Positions 56,313 through 64,000 of a stretch of DNA of 64,000 nt are shown here, piece by piece. This DNA comes from Clostridium cavendishii DSM 21758 (GTDB taxonomy: Bacteria > Bacillota > Clostridia > Clostridiales > Clostridiaceae). Below the pieces are notes generated by a model. The model searched no databases. It was not told where the DNA came from and was given only the letters and a program-made list of their open reading frames with translations. The translations under genes and the position numbers were made by a program. Position 1 is the first letter of the stretch. Every line of letters begins with the position of its first letter. The stretch lies in contig NZ_FQZB01000021.1 in the NCBI RefSeq assembly GCF_900141845.1, positions 14,570 through 78,569 of the forward strand. The letters are read 5' to 3'.

Positions 56313-57411
56313 GATGACTCTTAAAAGATTATTAAGAGATAGGGTTCAATTAATATTAATGGTAATTGTTCCTATATTGCCATTAATACCAGTATCAGCT
56401 TCTGCAGATGTAAAAAATACGCCCATAAATATTGGTATAGTTGATAATGATAAGAGTGAATTATCGCAATTATTTAAATCTAACTTAGATAATGAGTTTA
56501 AAACAATACCAATAAAAGAGGATGAAATAAATAATTCATTGTATAATTCAAGAGTAAAGGCTGTGATAGTAATACCTAATGGATATATGAAGAGTGTGAG
56601 GATAGGAGATATGCTTAAGATAAAGGGACTTTATATTGAAGGAGAGGATGTTTCATATTTGGTAAATGGGTATATTAATAATTTTAATAATAAGTTGTTA
56701 TCCATATCAGCAGTATGTAAATCTGATAATGAATTAGTCGACAAGTTTGAGAAATTAAATAGTAGTTTAGTAAAATTGAATAGTATAAAGGAATTCAAAA
56801 TTAATAAAGAAAAATCGAGAGCAGCATTTGGAATTATGATACAGTTTATAATGTTTTCTTCTATACTTGCATCAACTTTATTATTAAAAGATAAGGAAGA
56901 AAAAATATTCTTTAGAAATTTGTCTGCACCAATAAGTGTTAGGAGATATTTATTTGAAACTATATTAAGCTTTTTTACAATAGGAATATTGCAGCTTTCA
57001 ATTCTTCTCTTAGTCAGTAAATTTTTCTTAAAGCTTTATATAGGTGATAGTTATTTAAATATGTTTATTTATATGTCTATAGTTACCTTGATGGCATCAG
57101 CGTTAGGTCTTGCTATAAGTTCACATATGAAAACTATAATTCAGGCGTTAGGATTTGGGATAATAATTACAACACTGCTTACAGCATTAGGTGGAGGTTG
57201 GGGATTTTTACCTAAAGGCATTCTTTTGAATATTTCAAAGTTAACTCCTATATATTGGTCCCTTGATGGTGTTAACATTTTATTGAATAATACTAGACTA
57301 GAAGGGGTTGTAAATAATATTTTTATAATGATATTATTCACAATACTGTTCTTATTAGTGGGAATGTGGAAAAAAGGAGATAATTTATATTATTCTGCAT
57401 TAGGAGAGTAA
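56299..57411 (+). CDS. ABC-2 type permease, second subunit
   Basis: A 370-residue paralogue in layout of the upstream permease: N-terminal helix (residues ~13-35), an external domain of about 130 residues (INIGIVDNDKSELSQLFKSN), and five or six C-terminal helices (FGIMIQFIMFSSILASTLLL, GIIITTLLTALGGGWGF). SD GAGAGGAGG precedes the ATG inside the first permease gene. With the ATPase it should export a lipophilic or amphipathic compound, judging by the LnrLMN resemblance; this is inference. A 126-base gap with its own likely -10 (TATAAT near 57500) precedes the kinase. Confidence 0.85.
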   Translation: MNIFKMTLKRLLRDRVQLILMVIVPILPLIPVSASADVKNTPINIGIVDNDKSELSQLFKSNLDNEFKTIPIKEDEINNSLYNSRVKAVIVIPNGYMKSVRIGDMLKIKGLYIEGEDVSYLVNGYINNFNNKLLSISAVCKSDNELVDKFEKLNSSLVKLNSIKEFKINKEKSRAAFGIMIQFIMFSSILASTLLLKDKEEKIFFRNLSAPISVRRYLFETILSFFTIGILQLSILLLVSKFFLKLYIGDSYLNMFIYMSIVTLMASALGLAISSHMKTIIQALGFGIIITTLLTALGGGWGFLPKGILLNISKLTPIYWSLDGVNILLNNTRLEGVVNNIFIMILFTILFLLVGMWKKGDNLYYSALGE

Positions 57412-57537
57412 ATAAAAGTAATTAGTAAGTGATATATTTATAGAATCATCCTAAAAAATGATTATTGGAAAAGAGATTTTGTTTTACTAGTATTTGTGTT
57501 ATAATTATATTGACTATTATGTAAATTGAGGGAAGAA

Positions 57538-58644
57538 ATGAAGAATAATGTATGGTTATTTAAATTGGTAATTATTTTTATAACGTTATTAAACTGCCTA
57601 TCTGAAGATATTTGTTTTCAGGTTTGCAGTATTTTTCTTATATCTATTATTTTTATAGTAGTTATAGAAAAAATTTCAAATAGTAAATACATACTCTGCT
57701 TATTTTTATTTTTTTCTCTAGGTAGCATTTTATATAATTCATGTTTCATTGCATTATTATCATTAGTTGTATTTGATTTTTGTGTAGTTGATTTAAATAA
57801 AGTGTCATTAGCTATAATAGTCATTCAAGGAGTATGTATATCTAACAAACCTAATTTATATATTTATATAGCATTAACTATTATATCTATTATTTTTTCA
57901 AGAACAGTAAATTCAAATAGAAATAAGCAGGTTAAATATTTAGAATGGCTTGATAATGAAAGAAAGCTAAGATATGAATTAGAGGATGCTAGAAGAAAAC
58001 TTATTAACACTTCAAATGACATCGCTTATTTAACAGAAGTTAGGGAGAGAAATAGAATAGCCAGAGAGATTCATGATAACGTAGGGCATAGTTTATCAGG
58101 GGTATTAATAAAATTAAGAGCTGCTGAGAAGTTACAGGACGTAGATAGAGAAAAATCTAGATTATTTCTAAGAGATTCTATAGAAAGATTATCAGAAGCC
58201 GTAATTGAAATCAGGGAAACAGTTCATAATCTAAAGCCTAAGGAGAGTTCTAGTATTTCTTACTTGGAAAGGATAATTAATGAATTTAAGTTCTGTAAAG
58301 TTAATTTAAGTTTAAATGGAGACTTTATAGATATAGGAATTCAATATTTGGAAGTTATAATTTCTAGTGTTAAGGAAGCATTAACAAATGTTTCTAGATA
58401 CTCTAAAGCTACTAAAGTAGATATAAATATAGATATTAATGAAAATTATATTAGGCTATATATCAAGGATAATGGAATAGGATGTCAAAGAATCAAAGAA
58501 GGTATGGGCTTGAGTGGGATGAGGGAAAGATTAAAACAATTAGGTGGAAGTCTTTCAGTGAGTTCAGATAATGGGTTTATGATAGTGGGAATTATTCCAA
58601 AAGGGGAGTTAGGATTTTATGAAAAAGATATTAATAGTAGATGA
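57538..58644 (+). CDS. NarL-family sensor histidine kinase (LnrJ-like)
   Basis: A 368-residue kinase with a short intramembrane sensor: about five helices in the first 120 residues with little external sequence, then a coiled linker, HisKA_3 (VRERNRIAREIHDNVGHSL, phospho-acceptor H179) and HATPase (VKEALTNVSRYSKATKV, DNGIGC, GMGLSGMRERL). The membrane-embedded sensor is typical of kinases that detect membrane-active antibiotics, often with their ABC partner. A TTG at 57526 is in frame, but SD GAGGGA overlaps it and precedes the ATG at 57538. The regulator gene overlaps its end by 26 bases. Confidence 0.9.
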   Translation: MKNNVWLFKLVIIFITLLNCLSEDICFQVCSIFLISIIFIVVIEKISNSKYILCLFLFFSLGSILYNSCFIALLSLVVFDFCVVDLNKVSLAIIVIQGVCISNKPNLYIYIALTIISIIFSRTVNSNRNKQVKYLEWLDNERKLRYELEDARRKLINTSNDIAYLTEVRERNRIAREIHDNVGHSLSGVLIKLRAAEKLQDVDREKSRLFLRDSIERLSEAVIEIRETVHNLKPKESSSISYLERIINEFKFCKVNLSLNGDFIDIGIQYLEVIISSVKEALTNVSRYSKATKVDINIDINENYIRLYIKDNGIGCQRIKEGMGLSGMRERLKQLGGSLSVSSDNGFMIVGIIPKGELGFYEKDINSR

Positions 58645-59248
58645 TGATATACTTATTAGAGAAGGTTTAAAAGTATTGATTGATTTAGAAGAGGATTTTG
58701 AGGTTATTGCAACTGCAAAAGATGGACAAGAAGCTATTAAATTATGTGAAAAATTAAATCCTAATATTGTCTTAATGGATATAAGAATGCCCGTTATGGA
58801 TGGAGTTATTGCAACTGGTATAATAAAAAAGAAATATCCAGACATTAAGGTTGTATTATTAACTACTTTTAAAGATGATGAATATATTACAGAAGCAATA
58901 AAATGTGGAGCTGAGGGATACATACTTAAAAGTCAATCATCAGATATTATAATTGAAAGTTTAAGGACAGTATATAAGGGAAATAGTGTTTTTGAAAAAG
59001 AAATAGTTAATAAAATTTCTTTTTTGATGAAAAATAATAAAGAGAAGCTAAAGTTAGAAATAAAATTAACAGAAAGAGAAATTTCAATAATGAAGCTTGT
59101 TGGTGAGGGGTTGTCTAACAAAGAAATAGCTGAAAATTTATTTTTAGGAGAAGGCACTATAAGAAATTATATAACCATACTTTTAACAAAATTTAACTTG
59201 AGAGATAGAACTCAATTGGCTATATTTTATTTAAAGAATTTTTCATAG
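58619..59248 (+). CDS. NarL/FixJ-family response regulator (LnrK-like)
   Basis: A 209-residue regulator with a receiver domain (acidic D8-D10, phospho-acceptor D54 in VLMDIRMPV, T82 region LLTTF, K104 in YILKSQ) and a LuxR-type helix-turn-helix (LTEREISIMKLVGEGLSNKE, GTIRNYITILLTKF). It is co-translated with the kinase. It probably activates the exporter operon; the palindrome at 54189-54208 is a candidate target. No terminator is obvious after it. Confidence 0.93.
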   Translation: MKKILIVDDDILIREGLKVLIDLEEDFEVIATAKDGQEAIKLCEKLNPNIVLMDIRMPVMDGVIATGIIKKKYPDIKVVLLTTFKDDEYITEAIKCGAEGYILKSQSSDIIIESLRTVYKGNSVFEKEIVNKISFLMKNNKEKLKLEIKLTEREISIMKLVGEGLSNKEIAENLFLGEGTIRNYITILLTKFNLRDRTQLAIFYLKNFS

Positions 59249-59550
59249 AATTATTAAAAATGAATTTATACGAATTTGAAAAGCAAAAGAATAATAGAGT
59301 AGGAACATTTAAAATTTAATAATATTTATATAGATAAAATATAATTTGTTTAATTATAAAAGTAATAAAATAATTATATAGAAAAAATATTGTATATAAA
59401 TTCAAAAAGATACTGGAAATTTGCAATTTCAAAAAGATTTTAAATGCAAAAAATACATGCATATAAAATAATTTAAATTTGGTTAAACTACTTTTGTAGG
59501 AGTAAATAAATTTTGTCGAGTTTTTTTTCTATTTTTCTACACAAAAAAGG

Positions 59551-59579
59551 TTGAAAATAAGACATACTTTAAGTAAAAT
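59551..59579 (+). promoter_or_regulatory. Sigma-A promoter of pfkA
   Basis: TTGAAA at 59551-59556, a 17-base spacer and TAAAAT at 59574-59579. A transcript start near 59586 gives a leader of about 154 bases. The stretch 59249-59550 is AT-rich with no gene; TGTCGAG near 59514 is only a near-match to a Spo0A box. Confidence 0.65.
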
Positions 59580-59585
59580 GTATTT

Positions 59586-60699
<1,114 letters not shown>

Positions 60700-60798
60700 T
60701 TTTCTAACATATTAATAAATATGTTTTAAATAAATTTATTTTTATATTTATATTTATATTTTAATTTAGGGTTAATAAAACATAAGGAGTGTTATCGA

Positions 60799-62217
60799 AT
60801 GAGAAAGACAAAAATAGTTTGCACAATTGGACCAGCTAGTGAAAATGAGGAAATATTATCAAAAATAATAGAAGCAGGAATGAGCGCTTCAAGACACAAT
60901 TTCTCACACGGAGATCACGCAGAGCACGCAGGAAGAATAAACAAAGTTAAAGAATTAGCTAAAAAATACAACAAAGAAATAGCTGTGCTTCTTGATACAA
61001 AGGGACCAGAAATAAGAACTCACAAATTTGAACCAAGCAAAGTTGAATTAGTTGCAGGAACAAAATTCACTATATATGTAGGTGAAGAAGTTTTAGGAGA
61101 CACTACTAAGTGCTCAGTAACTTATGAAGGTCTTGCAAATGATGTTAAACCTGGAAACATGATCTTAATAGATGATGGTTTAGTAGGACTTGAAGTAGAA
61201 GCAGTAGAAGGCAATAAAGTTCACTGTGTAGTTAAAAATACAGGAATGGTAGGAACTCATAAAGGAGTTAATGTTCCAGGAGTTTCAATAAAATTACCAG
61301 CTATGACTGAAAAAGATAAATCAGACTTAATATTCGGTTGTGAAATCGGAGTTAATATGGTAGCTGCATCATTCATAAGAAAAGCAGAAGATGTAATAGC
61401 TATAAGAGAAATCTTAAATGCTAATGGTGGAAAACACATTCAAATATTCTCAAAAATTGAGAACCAAGAAGGTGTTGATAACATAGATTCAATCATAGAA
61501 GTATCAGATGGTATAATGGTAGCTAGAGGAGACCTAGGTGTTGAAATTCCAATAGAAAAAGTACCTGCTGCTCAAAAGATGATGATAGAAAAATGTAATC
61601 ATGCTGGAAAACCAGTTATAACAGCAACACAAATGTTAGACTCAATGATAAGAAATCCAAGACCAACAAGAGCAGAAGTATCAGATGTAGCTAATGCTAT
61701 ACTTGATGGAACTGATGCTATAATGTTAAGTGGTGAATCAGCAAATGGAAGCTGGCCAGTAGAAGCAGTTGAAACAATGGCTACTATAGCAACAGAAACT
61801 GAAAAGAAATTAAGCTATGAAGTTGCTGTTTCAAAAGCTAAAAAACATATACCAGCAATAGCAGGAGTTATATCAAGAGCCGCTTGCAATGCTGCTAATG
61901 AATTACAAGCTGCTGGAATAGTTTCAGCTACTCAATCAGGAGCAACTGCAAGAAGAATATCTCAATGCAGACCAGATTGTCCAATAATAGCTGTTACACC
62001 ATCAGAAAAGGTAGCTAAGAGCTTAGCTTTAAGCTTTGGAGTATATCCAGTAGTAGCACCAAAAATGCTATCAACTGATGAAATGCTTGAAAAATCAGTT
62101 GAAATAGCTAAAGAAAATGGGTTTGTTAAAGCTGGAGATACTGTAGTCGTTGCAGCTGGAGTACCAGTTCATGAAATAGGGGCTACAAATTTATTAAAAG
62201 TTACAGAAGTTAAATAG
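60799..62217 (+). CDS. pyk: Pyruvate kinase
   Basis: A 472-residue enzyme that transfers phosphate from PEP to ADP, the last step of glycolysis. KIVCTIGPAS at the N-terminus, ARHNFSHG-like SRHNFSHGDHAEH, MVARGDLGVEIP with catalytic metal ligands, the ITATQMLDSMIRNPRPTRAE signature, and the C-terminal allosteric domain (SGATARRISQCRPDCPIIA) are present. It lacks the extra C-terminal PEP-utiliser domain of Bacillus-type pyruvate kinases, as is usual in clostridia. SD AAGGAG precedes the ATG. pfkA-pyk pairing is conserved in Firmicutes. Confidence 0.97.
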   Translation: MRKTKIVCTIGPASENEEILSKIIEAGMSASRHNFSHGDHAEHAGRINKVKELAKKYNKEIAVLLDTKGPEIRTHKFEPSKVELVAGTKFTIYVGEEVLGDTTKCSVTYEGLANDVKPGNMILIDDGLVGLEVEAVEGNKVHCVVKNTGMVGTHKGVNVPGVSIKLPAMTEKDKSDLIFGCEIGVNMVAASFIRKAEDVIAIREILNANGGKHIQIFSKIENQEGVDNIDSIIEVSDGIMVARGDLGVEIPIEKVPAAQKMMIEKCNHAGKPVITATQMLDSMIRNPRPTRAEVSDVANAILDGTDAIMLSGESANGSWPVEAVETMATIATETEKKLSYEVAVSKAKKHIPAIAGVISRAACNAANELQAAGIVSATQSGATARRISQCRPDCPIIAVTPSEKVAKSLALSFGVYPVVAPKMLSTDEMLEKSVEIAKENGFVKAGDTVVVAAGVPVHEIGATNLLKVTEVK

Positions 62218-62247
62218 TATTTTTCAAAGATAACCTAATATGATATG

Positions 62248-62307
62248 CTCCCTTTATAGTAGGCAGTTAAAATAATAAAGCTGTTACTATAGAGGGAGTG
62301 TTTTTTT
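62248..62307 (+). terminator. Terminator after pyk
   Basis: CTCCCTTTATAGTAGGCAG pairs with CTGTTACTATAGAGGGAG with minor mismatches, followed by TGTTTTTTT. Confidence 0.88.
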
Positions 62308-62441
62308 ATGAGAAAATATATAATTTTTAAGGTTTTGAAACATAGAAGGAATTAAGAATTTAGAGTTTTAAGTTTTTAAAATATCATACTGAGGGGTGAG
62401 GGGTGATAAAAACTTTTTTTAGTTTTATTACTAGTAATGTA

Positions 62442-62499
62442 AATAGGCTTATAGAATTTTCTGAGGTGGGAAGAGTGTCGAAAATTCTATAAGCTTATT
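62442..62499. terminator. Long hairpin with purine-rich loop, unexplained
   Basis: AATAGGCTTATAGAATTTTC pairs with GAAAATTCTATAAGCTTATT through one mismatch, with an 18-base loop (TGAGGTGGGAAGAGTGTC) and TTTTTATAAAG after. No gene lies between the pyk terminator and this hairpin, so it would terminate either read-through or an unrecognised short transcript starting in 62308-62441. Confidence 0.5.
62476..62482 (+). promoter_or_regulatory. Spo0A-type box in the surface-protein upstream region
   Basis: TGTCGAA followed by AA, a perfect core match, about 75 bases before a possible TTGAAA -35 at 62550-62555. It overlaps the hairpin at 62442-62499. A single 7-mer; chance occurrence is possible. 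Confidence 0.35.
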
Positions 62500-62591
62500 T
62501 TTTATAAAGTAGTAACCAATTTATAATTATAGAATATCATGTTTAGTAGTTGAAATAGTTTAATAAAAAAGTACTTAATAAGAACCTAAAG

Positions 62592-62656
62592 GGAACTGAG
62601 ATATGAATCTTTTATTTGGGCACTTTAGATTCATGGAGTTAGTAGTGCAACCGACC
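62592..62656 (+). promoter_or_regulatory. c-di-GMP-II riboswitch aptamer
   Basis: The sequence carries the class II cyclic di-GMP aptamer core in order: GGAA, ATGAAT, TTTGGGCACTT, a small variable hairpin (ATTC/GAGT around ATG at 62629-62639), then AGTTAGTAGTGCAACCGACC. From memory this matches the Clostridium acetobutylicum class II aptamer closely, including the invariant GTAGTGCAACCGACC end. Its 3' end is the 5' arm of a terminator, so ligand-stabilised folding should prevent termination (an ON switch). Confidence 0.93.
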
Positions 62657-62685
62657 ACAGTCTTTTTGTGGTCGGTCTTTTTTTT
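62650..62685 (+). terminator. Riboswitch expression-platform terminator
   Basis: ACCGACCACA (62650-62659) pairs perfectly with TGTGGTCGGT (62667-62676), followed by CTTTTTTTT. The first seven bases also belong to the conserved aptamer end, giving mutually exclusive folds. Confidence 0.92.
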
Positions 62686-62765
62686 AGCAATAAAAAGGAG
62701 GATAGTCTATATTAAAAATTTTAAATCTAATCATCTGTTAGCAATTTTAAAACGGGAGAGGGGAA

Positions 62766-64000
62766 ATGAAAAATAATTCTAGAGAGTTTAGTACAAATGC
62801 TAAAAGAAGAAAGTTTAAAAGTTCGTTAGTTTTTATTCTAAGTATAATAATGATAGTTGGACTTTTGCCAACATATTTAGCTAAAGCCACAGATAATAAT
62901 ATTAAATTAGGTGATATAAGTCACTATAATGCTATAATGTTCGGAGATTTCACACCTATTCATGCAGAAACAGAAGGAGCCATAGGAATACAGGGAAATG
63001 TTAATATTTCAGAAACGTACACTATTGGAGGGGTAAACCAAAATCATACGGGGTGGTCAATAGGGAATGGATATATAGATAATAATGGGCCAACATTACT
63101 TTTAGGTGGCGACATATTGGGAAAAGTACCAACAATAATGACTAAGGGAAATAAAGAGGATTTAGTAGTAAGTAATACATCAAATGTAGATAAAAAAATT
63201 CCTGAAACTCAGATTCCTTATACAAAACTTAATAAGGACATAATAGATAATGCTTTTAAAAAATTACAGAATCAAGTTGAAGAGTTTATGATAAAAGCTG
63301 AAAGTTTTAAACCTTCAACTAAATTAGTTGGAGGGGACTTAGATAGTGCATTTAAATTTGTAGAATCAAATGAAAATTCAAGGGTACTAGTAAACTCTAT
63401 TAATAGAAATGTAGATTATCTAAATATTACTGAAAGTTTTAACGTGCCAGACTTATCAAATATAGATTTTGTTATAATATATTCCAACGCTACAAAGATT
63501 AATTTTAATAGTGATTTAAAATATAATGGAGTTACAGTAGATGGAGATAACCAAATATATAGTAATACACCAGACAATTCACCAATGAAGATAACATCAT
63601 CAAAAATAATGTACGTTTTTCCTAGGGCACAGGAAATTATAAATACAGGAAATAATGCATTAAAAGGAAGTATATTTGCACCAAATGCTACCCTAAAGAT
63701 TTCAGCTAAGGCTGTAAATGGGCAGATGTTTTTAAAAAATGCAATTCAAGAAAATGGAGGAGAAATTCATAATTTTAAGCTTAATTGGGATAAGTGGAAT
63801 AGTACAAATCCACCAAATCCACCAGAAGAAAAGTCAAAAGTTAAATTGACAAAGGTAGATGGTGATTTAAAGGCTATAACATCTGATACAGCAGAGTTTA
63901 GGCTATATAAGGATGGAAAAGAAATAGATAGTAATAAGATTTATAAGACAAAGGATGGAATAATAGAAGAAATTAATTTAGGGATAGGAAGCTATTATTT
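62766..64000 (+). CDS. Secreted choice-of-anchor A surface protein with Cna-B/SpaA-like repeats (3' end beyond the window)
   Basis: A reading frame open from the ATG at 62766 to the window end (411 codons). A basic start and hydrophobic segment (SSLVFILSIIMIVGLLPTYL, then AKA) form a signal peptide of about 40 residues. Residues ~48-345 resemble the choice-of-anchor A domain: GDISHYNAIMFGDFT, GAIGIQGNVNISETYTIGG, and the late GSIFAPNATLKIS. A proline-rich linker (NPPNPPEE) follows, then the start of a SpaA/Cna-B domain (VKLTKVDGDLKAITSDTAEF, RLYKDGKEI). A sortase signal would lie outside the window. SD AGAGGGG precedes the ATG. Control by the upstream c-di-GMP-II riboswitch suggests an adhesin or matrix protein made during surface attachment. 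Confidence 0.88.
   Translation, partial: MKNNSREFSTNAKRRKFKSSLVFILSIIMIVGLLPTYLAKATDNNIKLGDISHYNAIMFGDFTPIHAETEGAIGIQGNVNISETYTIGGVNQNHTGWSIGNGYIDNNGPTLLLGGDILGKVPTIMTKGNKEDLVVSNTSNVDKKIPETQIPYTKLNKDIIDNAFKKLQNQVEEFMIKAESFKPSTKLVGGDLDSAFKFVESNENSRVLVNSINRNVDYLNITESFNVPDLSNIDFVIIYSNATKINFNSDLKYNGVTVDGDNQIYSNTPDNSPMKITSSKIMYVFPRAQEIINTGNNALKGSIFAPNATLKISAKAVNGQMFLKNAIQENGGEIHNFKLNWDKWNSTNPPNPPEEKSKVKLTKVDGDLKAITSDTAEFRLYKDGKEIDSNKIYKTKDGIIEEINLGIGSYY

Noticed and set aside
59511..59521. Spo0A box near TTTTGTCGAG
   Set aside because: The core is TGTCGAG rather than TGTCGAA, in AT-rich sequence; not distinguishable from chance.
62308..62353. Short reading frame MRKYIIFKVLKHRRN after the pyk terminator
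   Set aside because: No SD, since the ATG follows the terminator T-run, and only 15 codons; no support for translation.

Overview
The window looks like chromosomal DNA of a low-GC, anaerobic, spore-forming Firmicute, most likely Clostridium sensu stricto. Codons are very AT-rich, Shine-Dalgarno (SD) sites are strong, and intergenic regions are AT-rich. Gene neighbourhoods are conserved with Clostridium and Bacillus: acpS-LolA-like-alr-ndoAI-ndoA, ftsEX-ctp-PDZ-uvrB, rapZ-yvcK-whiA, and dnaE...pfkA-pyk. There is a split transketolase, a class F flavodiiron fusion, a class II c-di-GMP riboswitch and Spo0A-type boxes. I see no rRNA, tRNA, CRISPR array, transposase or prophage. This assignment is inference; no search was run.

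Layout. 1-9.5 kb: a cluster of DnaA boxes, a VanX-type dipeptidase, a Rad3-like helicase with an N-terminal nuclease-like domain, an orphan PAS histidine kinase, an aldose epimerase, YihY, GalE and a short SSB. 9.5-16 kb: the flavodiiron-rubredoxin-reductase fusion, a candidate ~100-nt terminated RNA, and a MoxR-DUF58-DUF4129 operon. 16-24 kb: a small conserved protein behind a Spo0A-type box, AcpS, LolA-like protein, alanine racemase, the EndoAI/EndoA toxin-antitoxin pair, two-subunit transketolase and two YitT proteins. 24-43.6 kb: cell division and repair, with FtsEX, a C-terminal processing protease, a MinJ-like PDZ protein, UvrB, a chemoreceptor, an unknown protein, UvrA behind a LexA box, an FHA-FtsW-PBP-UvrC operon and MurB. 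43.6-50.4 kb: a 2TM protein, a truncated ABC ATPase gene, RapZ-YvcK-WhiA-Dabb, and a TPR-GGDEF diguanylate cyclase. 50.5-64 kb: DnaE, an ABC exporter with a NarL-type two-component system (resembling LnrLMN/LnrJK), PfkA and Pyk, then a c-di-GMP-II riboswitch ahead of a secreted choice-of-anchor A surface protein that runs off the window.

Connections. The membrane diguanylate cyclase makes c-di-GMP and the riboswitch senses it, so the surface protein is probably switched on by high c-di-GMP. The repair genes uvrA, uvrB and uvrC are all here under different controls: uvrA has a LexA box just downstream of its promoter, and uvrC appears to start with ATT. The ABC/two-component cassette sits between dnaE and pfkA-pyk, and its first gene has its SD inside a terminator-like hairpin with a perfect 20-bp palindrome just upstream.

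Several start codons were moved downstream from the longest reading frame because the SD lies between the two candidates: aldose epimerase, flavodiiron fusion, alr, ftsX, ctp, uvrB, the NarL-type kinase and pfkA. uvrC was extended upstream.
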